Source: Neisseria uirgultaei
Lineage (GTDB): Bacteria; Pseudomonadota; Gammaproteobacteria; Burkholderiales; Neisseriaceae
Assembly (NCBI RefSeq): GCF_962719845.1
Contig: NZ_CAUIYF010000003.1
Coordinates: forward strand, 133,213 to 197,212
Reading direction: 5' to 3'
Length of the DNA: 64,000 nucleotides
This document shows, piece after piece, positions 25,809 to 33,737 of the stretch (position 1 is the first letter of the stretch; each line of letters opens with the position of its first letter). The position numbers and the translations under genes were made by a program. A model generated the notes under the pieces. That model had not been told where the DNA came from and searched no databases. It saw only the letters and a list, made by a program, of their open reading frames with translations.

Positions 25809-26339
25809 TCACATCCCGTACTGTTTCGACAGCTTCACATAATGCGCGGCGGAATATTTCAAAAAGGCTTTTTCCTCATCGGTCAGCACGCGCACTTGTC
25901 TGACCGGCGAACCGACATAAAGGTAGCCGCCCGCCAAGCGTTTGCGCGGCGGAACGAGGCTGCCCGCGCCAATCATCACTTCGTCTTCAATCACGGCATC
26001 GTCCAGAACCGTCGTCCCCATCCCGACCAAAACTCGGTTGCCGATTCGGCAGCCGTGCAGCATCACTTTGTGCCCCACGGTAACGTCTTCGCCGATAACC
26101 AGCGGCGACCCTTCGGGTTTGGCGGCGGTTTTGTGGGAAACGTGCAGGACGCTGCCGTCCTGTATATTGCTGCGCGCGCCGACGGTAATGCTGTTCACAT
26201 CGCCGCGCAACACGGCGCACGGCCACACGGAAACATCTTCGGCAAGCGACACTTCGCCGATGACGACGCAGGCTTCGTCTATCATGCAGCTTTCGTGAAT
26301 TTGGGGCGCGTGTTCCAAAAATTTGCGGATTGCGGTCAT
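25809..26339 (-). CDS. Gamma carbonic anhydrase-like hexapeptide-repeat protein
   Basis: The 176-aa protein is a left-handed beta-helix of the YrdA/gamma-CA type. Repeats such as VVIGEVSLAEDVSVWPCAVLRGDVNSITVG are seen. Histidines positioned as zinc ligands occur in VLHVSH and VGHKVMLHGC. True carbonic anhydrase activity is unproven for many members. It is transcribed leftwards, converging on the prfC repeat array; its stop is 9 nt beyond the last repeat remnant. AAAGGAGGAAAA precedes the ATG. Confidence 0.85.
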   Translation of the reverse strand: MTAIRKFLEHAPQIHESCMIDEACVVIGEVSLAEDVSVWPCAVLRGDVNSITVGARSNIQDGSVLHVSHKTAAKPEGSPLVIGEDVTVGHKVMLHGCRIGNRVLVGMGTTVLDDAVIEDEVMIGAGSLVPPRKRLAGGYLYVGSPVRQVRVLTDEEKAFLKYSAAHYVKLSKQYGM

Positions 26340-26379
26340 TTTTCCTCCTTTGGCAAGGTATATATTGTTAAGGAATTTA

Positions 26380-27481
26380 TTAAATATTCCCTCTGATTGC
26401 TTTTAAAATCCGGCCTGTAATATCTACACCGAATAATGTGATTATCGGGAATATCAGCTTATATATCAACTTATTGGACCTTAACAGCATAAACCTTAAA
26501 TGATACGCCCTTCTTTTTATATCAGAATCACACGCTATATTTTTACTCGTCATTATAAAAAGCAAAACGAGATATTCGTAGGAAAGAAAAGAATAAAGAT
26601 AACTTGATATATCCCTATTAAATTCCATTTCCGCATTTTTCTCCAAAATATATAATAATGACTTTATACTTTTTTCCGAAACAGTTCCCGTAATAGAATC
26701 TTTTCTTCCCTGCCGATAATAGTAATAACAACCGTCCAAATAAGAAAAAGTTGTTGCCGCATTAAATAACCTCATTGACCATTCGATATCTTCAGAATAA
26801 ATTCCCTTTTCAAAAAACAGTTTTTCTCTAATAATCAATTCTCTTTTTATAATCTTATTCCATGCCGAACCCGGAAATTTTCTAAATCGGCATAATCCTT
26901 TCAAAACTTCGACTTTGGGTTGATTGAGTATTTTTTCAGGCTGATAATCTTCGCCAAAATGTGAAACACTTCCCTTATCATATTTAACTGCATTTAAAAA
27001 AACCACATCCGGCATATCACTATCATCTTTACCAAGAAAATCCAGCAAAATCTGATAGTTAATAAAATCATCCGAATCAATAAATGCTATATATTTTCCG
27101 TTTGAATTTTTTATTCCGGTATTTCTCGCCTCCGACAATCCTTGGTTATCCTGATATATATATTTGATATTTGATATTTGATATTTGGTGTCCGGTGTTT
27201 GTTGTTTGTTGTTTGTTGTTTGTTGTTTGTTGTTTGTTGTTTGTTGTTTGTTGTTTGTTGTTTGTTGTTTGTTGTTTGTTGTTTGTTGTTTGTTGTTTGT
27301 TGTTTGTTGTTTTATCTATATATTTATAACATATATCTTCACTTCCGTCTTTTGATCCGTCATTCACAAGGATAAGTTCAACATTTTCATTACTTAATAT
27401 GGGTTCTATAGAATTTAAACACGCTTCCAAATAACTTTCGACATTATAAATGGGAACTACGATACTTAAATCCATATCCAT
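26380..27481 (-). CDS. pglE: Phase-variable pilin glycosyltransferase PglE, frame-shifted (OFF) here
   Basis: Reading leftwards, an ATG at 27481 opens a GT-A family 2 transferase: MDMDLSIVVPIYNVESYLEACLNSI...ELILVNDGSKDGS. It then enters heptamer repeats read as TTNNKQQ and stops at 27146. The rest (DNQGLSEARNTGIKNSNGKYIAFIDSDDFI..., down to 26380) is in another frame and holds the DXD-like SDD motif. From 27481 to the first codon of the second part is 343 nt, so the frames are off by one. Losing one heptamer (15) or gaining two (18) restores one product. The CAAACAA repeat and family match pglE, which adds a further galactose to the pilin O-glycan. Composition is AT-rich. Confidence 0.88.
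27162..27196 (-). repeat. Degenerate heptads adjoining the phase-variation tract
   Basis: In the same 7-nt register as the main tract lie ATTTGAT x3, ATTTGGT and GTCCGGT (27162-27196). They look like decayed or precursor repeat units. Confidence 0.75.
27198..27312 (-). repeat. Heptanucleotide phase-variation tract, 16 copies
   Basis: Sixteen perfect copies of TTTGTTG (27198-27309) plus TTT; this is CAAACAA on the coding strand. None of the three reading frames of the repeat contains a stop, so copy number only changes frame. Confidence 0.97.
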
Positions 27482-27569
27482 ATTATTATCCTAAATAATT
27501 CTAATCCTGACTTAATGCGGACACGCCGTTTCCTGCCGCCCGAAAGGTTTCAGACGGCAGGGATTCCGG

Positions 27570-28709
27570 TTATTTGCCCGCTTTGAGCCCTTGCCACAGC
27601 TTCACGCCCAGTTTGGCGGATTCTGCGGATTTGGGCGATACGATGAAACTTTTTTCCATCAGTTCTTTGGTCGGGAAAATCGATGGATCGTTTGTGTATT
27701 TGGCTTCCATCAAATCACGCGCGGGACGGCTGGCGGGCGCGTAGGTAACGAAGCTGCCGTTTTTCGCAGCCACCTCGGGCCGGAGCGTGTAGTCGATATA
27801 GCGGTGGGCGTTGGCAACGTTTTGCGCGTCGCGCGGAATCATAAAGGAATCCACCCACACGCCCACGCCGGTTTTCGGGGTCAATACTTTGATTTCCACG
27901 CCGTTTGCGGCTTCTTCGGCACGGGTTTTGGCAATGTTCAAATCGCCGCCGTAACCGATGGCGGCACACAGGTTGCCCGCCGCCATATCGTCGATATAGC
28001 CGGAAGAGCTGAAGCGTTTCACGTCGCCCCGGACGGCTTTCATCATATCGACGGCGGCTTTGATGTCTTCGGGATTTTCACTGTTGGGGTCTTTGCCCAA
28101 ATAGTGCAACGCCAAGGGAATCTGTTCGATTGCGCTGTCGAAATAGCTGATGCCGCAGGATTTGAGTTTGGCGGTGTATTCGGGTTTGAACACCAAATCC
28201 CATTCGTTTTCGGGCAGCTTGTCCGTACCCAATGCCTTTTTCACCTGCCGCGTATTGATTGCCAAGGTGTTGATGCCCCAGAAATAGGGGACGGCGTATT
28301 CGTTGCCCGGATCGACGGCTTCCATCATTTTCAGCAAATCTTTATCGATGTTGCCGTAATGGGGGATTTGCGCCTTGTCGATTTTCTGATACGCGCCCGC
28401 TTTGATTTGCCGGCCGACGTTGGCGATGGACGGCGCGGTCAGGTCATAGCCGGATTTGCCGGTCAGGACTTTTGCCTCCAGTGTTTCGTTGCTGTCGTAA
28501 TAATCGGAACGCGTCTTGATGCCGGTTTCTTTTTCAAAGGCGGCAACGGTTTCGGGATCGACATAATCCGACCAGTTGTAGATGTTGAGTTTGCCCGATT
28601 GTTCGGCTTCGGGCTTGGCGGAGGGGGCTTGGGCGGCGGTATCGCTTCCGCCGCCGCACGCAGTCAAGGCGAGGCTCAGGATTGCCGCCGCCACCAGTGT
28701 TTTTTTCAT
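27570..28709 (-). CDS. Spermidine/putrescine ABC transporter substrate-binding lipoprotein
   Basis: The 379-aa protein has a lipoprotein signal, MKKTLVAAAILSLALTAC-GGG (lipobox LTAC, C18). A PotD/PotF-type binding fold starts LNIYNWSDYVDPETVAAFEKETGIKTRSDYYDSNETLEAKVL. An acidic/aromatic polyamine site is implied by NWSDYV and WGINTLAINT. It probably serves the PotGHI transporter encoded at 39129-42121, but it is separated from it by 10 kb. The ATG at 28709 is chosen because it gives the signal peptide; the frame is open for 50 more codons upstream without homology. Confidence 0.88.
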   Translation of the reverse strand: MKKTLVAAAILSLALTACGGGSDTAAQAPSAKPEAEQSGKLNIYNWSDYVDPETVAAFEKETGIKTRSDYYDSNETLEAKVLTGKSGYDLTAPSIANVGRQIKAGAYQKIDKAQIPHYGNIDKDLLKMMEAVDPGNEYAVPYFWGINTLAINTRQVKKALGTDKLPENEWDLVFKPEYTAKLKSCGISYFDSAIEQIPLALHYLGKDPNSENPEDIKAAVDMMKAVRGDVKRFSSSGYIDDMAAGNLCAAIGYGGDLNIAKTRAEEAANGVEIKVLTPKTGVGVWVDSFMIPRDAQNVANAHRYIDYTLRPEVAAKNGSFVTYAPASRPARDLMEAKYTNDPSIFPTKELMEKSFIVSPKSAESAKLGVKLWQGLKAGK

Positions 28710-28826
28710 GGTTTTCGACCTTTCGTTCAAAAATAAAAAACATTGCAGGGACGGTCGGGCCGCCTGCATCGGGAGCTGTGGGGGCGGCCGGTCGGCTTTC
28801 TTGGCCCTTGGTGCAGCAAGGTTTGC

Positions 28827-28855
28827 ATTAAACGGCAAAAACAGCCGGGGCGCAA
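28827..28855 (-). promoter_or_regulatory. Weak candidate promoter for the polyamine-binding gene
   Basis: On the minus strand TTGCGC and TTTAAT are 17 bp apart, about 120 nt upstream of the start. The -10 is good (5/6) and the -35 poor (3/6). Confidence 0.3.
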
Positions 28856-28931
28856 CCATTAATTTTCACGGGTTTGCCGTTCCGGCGCACGATCGGGCGG
28901 TAATGGGGGACATTGTTCCGCCCGCGTGAAA

Positions 28932-28967
28932 ATGCCGTCTGAAGCCTCGGCGGCTTTCAGACGGCAT
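28932..28967 (-). terminator. DUS inverted-pair terminator after lolA
   Basis: ATGCCGTCTGAA (28932-28943) and complement (28956-28967), 17 nt beyond the lolA stop. Confidence 0.7.
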
Positions 28968-28983
28968 TTTTCAAAACGGCAAA

Positions 28984-29607
28984 TCAGTTGCTCAACACGT
29001 CCACGCCTTTGGGCGGGGTAAACTTGAACGCGCCGCGCGAAAGGCCGGGTCTGGTGTTCAGGCTGCCGAAGCTGACGGAGGTTTGGTTGCCGAAGCTGTC
29101 TTTCAACTGCATGGCGGCGAGGTTGCCGCCTTTGAAGCCGATGCGGATGTATTGGTAGCCGGCGTTGTTGCGTTTGGGCGTTGCCAGCACATAATCGATG
29201 CCGCCGGACGAACCGTCCTCTTTCAGCGTGTAGCTGCTTTCAAGGGCGGTTTTATCGGAAAGGATGGCGGCGGGGCTGCCGCCTATGATCTGGTCTTGGG
29301 ACGACTTAGTAACTTGTGCCAAATCGACATCATAAAGCCAGACGGTTTGACCGTCGCCGACAATAGTCTGTTTGTAGGGCGAAGTGTATTCCCATTTGAA
29401 GAAACCCGGGCGCAGGATTTTGAACGTGCCGTGCGCGGTTTGGGTTTTCTTTTTGCTTTGGACGGTTTGGGTGAAGCTGCCGCTGATACCGTCGGCATCG
29501 TTGTTGAATTGCTTGAGCGCGTCCACCGCGCCCGCCTGTGCGGAAGCGACGGCGACGGTCAGGGAGCAAACGGCGAGGAATTGGAACAGGTTGTGCGGTT
29601 TCATCAT
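28984..29607 (-). CDS. lolA: Outer-membrane lipoprotein carrier protein LolA
   Basis: LolA is the periplasmic chaperone that moves lipoproteins from LolCDE to LolB. The 207-aa precursor has a signal peptide (MMKPHNLFQFLAVCSLTVAVASAQAGA). The family core follows: ISGSFTQTVQSKKKTQTAHGTFKILRPGFFKWEYTSPYKQTIVGDGQTVWLYDVDLAQVT. AAGGAAAAAT lies before two adjacent ATGs (29607 and 29604). It is transcribed leftwards, with a Correia element in its upstream region. Confidence 0.93.
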   Translation of the reverse strand: MMKPHNLFQFLAVCSLTVAVASAQAGAVDALKQFNNDADGISGSFTQTVQSKKKTQTAHGTFKILRPGFFKWEYTSPYKQTIVGDGQTVWLYDVDLAQVTKSSQDQIIGGSPAAILSDKTALESSYTLKEDGSSGGIDYVLATPKRNNAGYQYIRIGFKGGNLAAMQLKDSFGNQTSVSFGSLNTRPGLSRGAFKFTPPKGVDVLSN

Positions 29608-29779
29608 TATTTTTCCTTGTTAGAATGGGTGTGGCGTAAAGTATCGGCGCGGCAAAACAATCATACGGGCGGCGGGACGGACGGTTTGCATTTTGCAAAC
29701 CGCGTTTTCCGAGGGCTGATTTTTTTGACCGCTCGGAAAAGGCAGGCGCGCCACGCCGCCCTTTAATTGTGTGCCGCGT

Positions 29780-29934
29780 TATAGTGGATTAACAAAAATC
29801 AGGACAAGGCGACGAAGCCGCAGACAGTACAAATAGTACGGAACCGATTCACTTGGTGCTTCAGCACCTTAGAGAATCGTTCTCTTTGAGCTAAGGCGAG
29901 GCAACGCTGTACTGGTTTTTGTTAATCCACTATA
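29780..29934. mobile_element. Correia repeat enclosed element (CREE), full length 155 bp
   Basis: Terminal inverted repeats TATAGTGGATTAACAAAAA (left) and TTTTTGTTAATCCACTATA (right) bound a 155-bp core with the GGAACCGATTCACTTGGTGC region and TA target duplication. This matches a full-length Correia/NEMIS element. Such elements carry RNase III sites and can create promoters at their ends. It lies between lolA and the DUF455 gene and could affect both. The rest of 29608-29779 shows nothing recognisable. Confidence 0.95.
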
Positions 29935-30002
29935 TTTGACGGCTTGGGCCCGGAATGCCGAATCGCGGAGATTATATGCCTCATCTTGTTTTTTTTAAAC
30001 GC

Positions 30003-30008
30003 TATAAT
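30003..30008 (+). promoter_or_regulatory. -10 element before the DUF455 gene
   Basis: A perfect TATAAT lies 29 nt before the start codon. No clear -35 at the right spacing is visible. Confidence 0.4.
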
Positions 30009-30037
30009 ATTTGTTTTCCGAACACGGCGGACTTGAG

Positions 30038-30865
30038 ATGAAACCCGATATTTATGCTTTGCTGGAACGCACCCTGCTTTCGGGCGACCCAGATGAAAAA
30101 GGACGGCTGACGGATGAGGCGTTTGCCGCCGTTCAGAACATGGACGGGGCCGAGGCAAACGCTGCGCCGCTGGACTTCCTCCACGCAGGACGGCCGTCTA
30201 AGCCTGTTTTGGTCGCGCCGTCGCAACTGACCCCGCGCAAAATGAACACGGCAGAAGGCTATGCGGCAATGCTGCACGCGATTGCGCATATCGAGTTCAA
30301 TGCCGTCAATCTGGCTTTGGACGCGGCATACCGTTTCCGCACGCTGCCGTTTCAGTTTGTCCGCGACTGGGTGAAAGTGGCGAAGGAAGAGGTGTACCAT
30401 TTCCGTCTGATGCGCGACAGATTGCGCGCTTTCGGCTTCGATTACGGCGATTTCGAGGCGCACAACCATTTGTGGGACATGGCGTACAAAACCGCTTACG
30501 ACCCGCTGTTGCGCATGGCTTTGGTGCCGCGTGTGTTGGAAGCGCGCGGGCTGGACGTTACGCCGGGGATACGCGCGAAGGTGGAGCAGCGCGGCGATTC
30601 GGAAACCTGCGGCGTGTTGGACATCATTTACCGCGACGAAGTGGGTCATGTCGCCATCGGCAACCATTGGTATCAACACCTCTGCCGCGAACGCGGTTTG
30701 GAACCTGTCGCCCTGTTCCGCAGTCTGATTGCCCGTTACGATATGTTTATCTTCCGCGGCTATGTGAACATCGAAGCGAGGGAAAAAGCGGGCTTCAGCC
30801 GCTTTGAATTGGATATGTTGGAAGATTTCGAGCAGGGTTTGAAACAAAATAAACATGCCGTCTGA
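30038..30865 (+). CDS. DUF455 family ferritin-like protein
   Basis: The 275-aa, all-alpha protein fits the DUF455/ferritin-like superfamily. Possible di-iron ligand clusters are visible: HAIAHIEFNAVNLALDAAYRF (about 82-102), KVAKEEVYHFRLMRDRL (about 115-131) and YRDEVGHVAIGNHW (about 203-216). The function is not established. The ATG at 30038 follows GGACTTGAG; an in-frame TTG at 30011 is less likely. The stop codon is provided by an uptake sequence (cat gcc gtc tga), giving the C-terminus KHAV. Confidence 0.82.
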   Translation: MKPDIYALLERTLLSGDPDEKGRLTDEAFAAVQNMDGAEANAAPLDFLHAGRPSKPVLVAPSQLTPRKMNTAEGYAAMLHAIAHIEFNAVNLALDAAYRFRTLPFQFVRDWVKVAKEEVYHFRLMRDRLRAFGFDYGDFEAHNHLWDMAYKTAYDPLLRMALVPRVLEARGLDVTPGIRAKVEQRGDSETCGVLDIIYRDEVGHVAIGNHWYQHLCRERGLEPVALFRSLIARYDMFIFRGYVNIEAREKAGFSRFELDMLEDFEQGLKQNKHAV

Positions 30866-30903
30866 AACCCTTCAATTCCGCACTTTATAAAAAAGGAAAA
30901 CAC

Positions 30904-31566
30904 ATGATACAAGCCGTACTCTTCGACCTCGACGGCACGCTTGCCGACACCGCCCCCGACCTCGGCGGCGCACTCAACACCGTATTGCGCCGCCACAACC
31001 TGCCCGAGAAAAACATCGCGGAAATCCGCCCGTATGCCGGACACGGCGCGGCAGGGCTGCTCAAGCTCGGCGCAGGCATCACGCCCGAACACCCCGACTA
31101 TACCGCATGGCGCACCGAATACCTCGACGAATACGACAGCCGCTACGCCCAAGACACTGAACTCTTTGACGGCGTGAACGAACTCATTGCCGAACTCAAC
31201 CAACGCGGCATCAAATGGGGCATCGTGACCAACAAACCCATGCGCTTCACCGACAAACTCGTTCCCAAACTCGGCTTCATCATCCCACCCGCCGTCGTCG
31301 TCAGCGGCGATACCTGCGGCGAACCCAAACCCGGCATCAAACCCATGCTGTATGCGTGCGGACAAATCCACGCCAACCCGCGACACACGCTCTACGTCGG
31401 CGATGCGGAACGCGATATGCAGGCGGGACGCAACGCCGGTATGAAAACCGTCCTCGCCGAATGGGGCTACATCTCAGATGAAGACGATACCGACTCATGG
31501 CAACCCGACTACCGCATCCCCACACCGATCGGGCTACTCGGGACGCTAAACAAAATCCGTCCTTGA
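30904..31566 (+). CDS. gph: Phosphoglycolate phosphatase (HAD superfamily)
   Basis: Gph dephosphorylates 2-phosphoglycolate formed during repair of oxidised DNA ends. The 220-aa protein has HAD motif I FDLDGTLADT (D8, D10), motif II VTNKP (about 108-112), the motif III lysine in EPKPGIKP, and motif IV YVGDAERDMQAG. AAAAAGGAAAAC precedes the ATG. Confidence 0.92.
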   Translation: MIQAVLFDLDGTLADTAPDLGGALNTVLRRHNLPEKNIAEIRPYAGHGAAGLLKLGAGITPEHPDYTAWRTEYLDEYDSRYAQDTELFDGVNELIAELNQRGIKWGIVTNKPMRFTDKLVPKLGFIIPPAVVVSGDTCGEPKPGIKPMLYACGQIHANPRHTLYVGDAERDMQAGRNAGMKTVLAEWGYISDEDDTDSWQPDYRIPTPIGLLGTLNKIRP

Positions 31567-31569
31567 AAA

Positions 31570-31597
31570 ATGCCGTCTGAAACCCTTCAGACGGCAT
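31570..31597 (+). terminator. DUS inverted-pair terminator after gph
   Basis: ATGCCGTCTGAA (31570-31581) and complement (31586-31597). Confidence 0.75.
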
Positions 31598-31786
31598 TTC
31601 CCGCATTCTGGCACCGACCGGCGCCTTCGTTAATCAACCGAAAGAATCGGCCGGAAGTTATCGGCTTTTATTGTGCCCGCTTTCAATCTTCCTTTTCTCT
31701 TGGCTCGCCTGCTGCCGTCAATTCGTGCGCCTGCCCATTTTTTTCTCTGTTGTAAGAACCTAGTTTCAGACTGCCTAAAAGTGAGC

Positions 31787-31792
31787 TATAAT
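31787..31792 (+). promoter_or_regulatory. -10 element of a candidate sRNA
   Basis: A perfect TATAAT; the best -35 at 17 bp is TTTCAG (31764-31769), a weak match. The predicted start is about 31799. Confidence 0.4.
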
Positions 31793-31798
31793 AGTCGC

Positions 31799-31886
31799 CC
31801 ATTGTACTCAATGGTAAAAAGTTTACAAGTTACTCAAAATAAAATTAAAGCCCTTGCTAACCTGTCCTGCAAGGGCTTCTTTCTTT
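31799..31886 (+). ncRNA. Candidate Hfq-type small RNA
   Basis: The predicted start coincides with a hairpin, CCATTG-TACT-CAATGG (31799-31814). A 33-nt A/U-rich single-stranded stretch with AAA/AAU motifs follows. A GC-rich hairpin (31848-31857 with 31869-31878) and a U-rich tail complete the unit. This layout (5' stem-loop, AU-rich linker, intrinsic terminator) is typical of Hfq-dependent sRNAs. No name can be assigned. The terminator also faces the convergent minus-strand gene, so the hairpin alone is not proof. Confidence 0.4.
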
Positions 31887-31887
31887 A
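31848..31887. terminator. Bidirectional rho-independent terminator
   Basis: AAGCCCTTGC and GCAAGGGCTT form a 10-bp stem with an 11-nt loop. T-rich tails occur on both strands (CTTTCTTT on plus; TTTAATTTTATTTT on minus). Confidence 0.85.
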
Positions 31888-32190
31888 TCGTCTGTTTCTC
31901 TCTTCGTTCATGTTCTGAATGCGGATATGCTCCACTAACTCGCGGTGCTTATCGGCTTCTGTCTGCTCTCCCCAATCAAAGCCGCCTTTATTTCCTGTTG
32001 TGCCTGTGCCTATGTTCGCCCAAAAGTCGGGAAGGAATGGTAAAAACAGCCTGAAAAAACTGTAAACAATGCCAACGACATAGGCTATTAACGAAATGGG
32101 CAACACAATAAAAACATATACACTAATGCCCGCAATGACAACAGCCACAATCCAAGCGAAGCAAAAGAAAATAGTATGTAACCAGTCCAT
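31885..32190 (-). CDS. Small membrane protein, unknown function
   Basis: The 101-aa product MDWLHTIFFCFAWIVAVVIAGISVYVF... has two hydrophobic segments (about 4-27 and 29-52). A polar C-terminus rich in E/R/N follows (QTEADKHRELVEHIRIQNMNEERNRR). No family is recognised. GGAG precedes the ATG by 7 nt, and a TATAAT (minus, 32252-32257) lies about 60 nt upstream. Its stop codon overlaps the tail of the bidirectional terminator. AT-rich for this genome. Confidence 0.6.
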   Translation of the reverse strand: MDWLHTIFFCFAWIVAVVIAGISVYVFIVLPISLIAYVVGIVYSFFRLFLPFLPDFWANIGTGTTGNKGGFDWGEQTEADKHRELVEHIRIQNMNEERNRR

Positions 32191-32238
32191 AAGACTAACT
32201 CCAATCTAAAAACGCTCTGTAAGCCGTCTATTTTCGTT

Positions 32239-32490
32239 TTATAGCGCGTTCATTATATGGCTGCTTAAATTTTTAGCAGCCCTGAAATCCGACGGGCTGT
32301 ACGGTATGGGCAGGACATCGGATGTCGGCAGGTAAACCAGCTTGATATGCCGCCCGCCCCGACTGTGGAAACACCCATCGGGATTGGACTTGAGCAGGCG
32401 GGTTACCAGCCTTTGGACATCTTTGTTTGACGAATATTTAATGGCGGAACTCCCGTGTAAGGTGTCAATAAACGGAATTTTGCCCGGATT
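32239..32490 (-). pseudogene. Start-less HicA-like open frame (83 codons), probable remnant
   Basis: Between a TGA at 32491-32493 and a TAA at 32239-32241 (minus strand) runs an uninterrupted frame: NPGKIPFIDTLHGSSAIKYSS..., then VQRLVTRLLKSNPDGC, GGRHIKLVYLP and VLPIPYSPSD. The order short helix, G-x-x-H-x-K-L strand and P-rich strand resembles the HicA mRNA-interferase fold (E. coli HicA has GSNHLKLRF and VMPRHP), including the catalytic-type histidine. No ATG, GTG or TTG is available and no HicB partner is adjacent. It follows ppsR by 14 nt. Best read as a decayed toxin-like gene; expression from a rare start or by frameshift is not excluded. Confidence 0.5.
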
Positions 32491-32504
32491 TCAGGCAGGA
32501 AACA

Positions 32505-33326
32505 TCAAAACCTGCGCTTCAACTTGCACGCCTGAAGGATGTGTACCGCCAGTTCCTCAACCGACTTATCCGTCGTATTCGCAAACGGAATCCCATGCCG
32601 TCTGAACATACTCTGCGCATCCGCCACCTCGCTGCGGCAGGTATCGATGCGCGCATAAGCCGAATTCGGACGGCGTTCCTGACGGATGGCCTGCAAACGT
32701 TCCGGCTGGATGGTCAACCCGAACAGCTTGTCTTTATACGGCTTGACCATACGCGGCAGATCGGCCGATTCCAAATCGTCGGGAATCAGCGGATAGTTTG
32801 CCGCACGGATACCGTATTGCAGGGCGAGGTAAAGGCAGGTCGGCGTTTTGCCCGAACGCGATACACCCATCAAGATTACATCAGCCTCCTGAAGGTTCTT
32901 ATCGCTGACCCCGTCATCGTGGTTCAAAGAAAAATTGACCGCCTCCATACGCGCATCGTAACGCTTCGTATTGCCGATACTGTGATGCCCTTGTTCGGCG
33001 GCAACCGCCTCGGTGTTGAGTTCCTTTTCCAAAAGCCCGAGGAAGGTTTCAAAAAAATTGATGTGGAAAGCGTCTGCCTGTTTGATGATTTCACGGATTT
33101 CGTCATTGACCACGCTGACAAACGCAATCGGACGCTGACCGTTTTCCTGCCGGCTCCGATTGACCTTCTCCACCACCGCGCGCGCCTTTTCCGGCGTATC
33201 GACAAACGGGTGCGTATGGCGTTTGAACGACAGATTGCCAAACTGGTTCAGCAAAGCCTCGCCGATATTCTCGGCAGTCAGACCGGTACGGTCGGAAATG
33301 TAAAACACATGGCGCGGACTGCTCAT
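32505..33326 (-). CDS. ppsR: PEP synthetase regulatory protein (kinase/pyrophosphorylase, DUF299)
   Basis: PpsR inactivates and reactivates PpsA by ADP-dependent phosphorylation and Pi-dependent dephosphorylation. The 273-aa protein starts MSSPRHVFYISDRTGLTAENIGEALLNQF and contains the P-loop GVSRSGKTPTCLYLA (about 154-168). It is divergent from ppsA, its target, across a 411-bp region. An uptake sequence lies inside the coding region (about 32596-32607), encoding FRRHG near the C-terminus. Confidence 0.92.
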   Translation of the reverse strand: MSSPRHVFYISDRTGLTAENIGEALLNQFGNLSFKRHTHPFVDTPEKARAVVEKVNRSRQENGQRPIAFVSVVNDEIREIIKQADAFHINFFETFLGLLEKELNTEAVAAEQGHHSIGNTKRYDARMEAVNFSLNHDDGVSDKNLQEADVILMGVSRSGKTPTCLYLALQYGIRAANYPLIPDDLESADLPRMVKPYKDKLFGLTIQPERLQAIRQERRPNSAYARIDTCRSEVADAQSMFRRHGIPFANTTDKSVEELAVHILQACKLKRRF

Positions 33327-33657
33327 CTTCCATCCTTAAAACACAGGTTTAAAACCCCATCATAACAGCAGCGGCAGACACAAGGAAAGCACCCGCAGTA
33401 CGCCTACCTCGGATTACACCCAAACAGACACAATATTATTTTGAAATAAAATTATTTAGATAAAGTATTTTTTGGAATAAAATTTTAAAAAATAAACAAA
33501 AAAATCCAACAGAAAAAACATTAACTTATTCAAACCATCTGTTTTACAAAGAAAATACCCAAAAAAGGAAACATACCGGCTGCAAGTTTCAAACCGCTAC
33601 ACACGCCGAAACCGCAATTTTTCAGACGGCATCATGATTTTAAAACGGATAAAACAC
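33327..33657. other. AT-rich divergent control region between ppsR and ppsA
   Basis: About 330 bp without a gene. From 33420 to 33560 it is extremely A/T-rich, as expected for curved or protein-bound regulatory DNA. One reverse uptake sequence lies at 33620-33631. Confidence 0.5.
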
Positions 33658-33687
33658 ATGACAGCAGAGGAACGAATCGCTTAAAAT
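33658..33687 (+). promoter_or_regulatory. Promoter for ppsA
   Basis: ATGACA (33658-33663, 5/6) and TAAAAT (33682-33687, 5/6) are spaced by 18 bp, 50 bp before the start codon. Confidence 0.6.
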
Positions 33688-33737
33688 AAGCAAGCGGATT
33701 TGTTTCTTTTTTAACATATTTTGGATTGGACACACAA

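Noticed and set aside
27162..27312. CRISPR-like array
   Set aside because: Uniform 7-nt tandem repeat without spacers inside a glycosyltransferase; a phase-variation tract.
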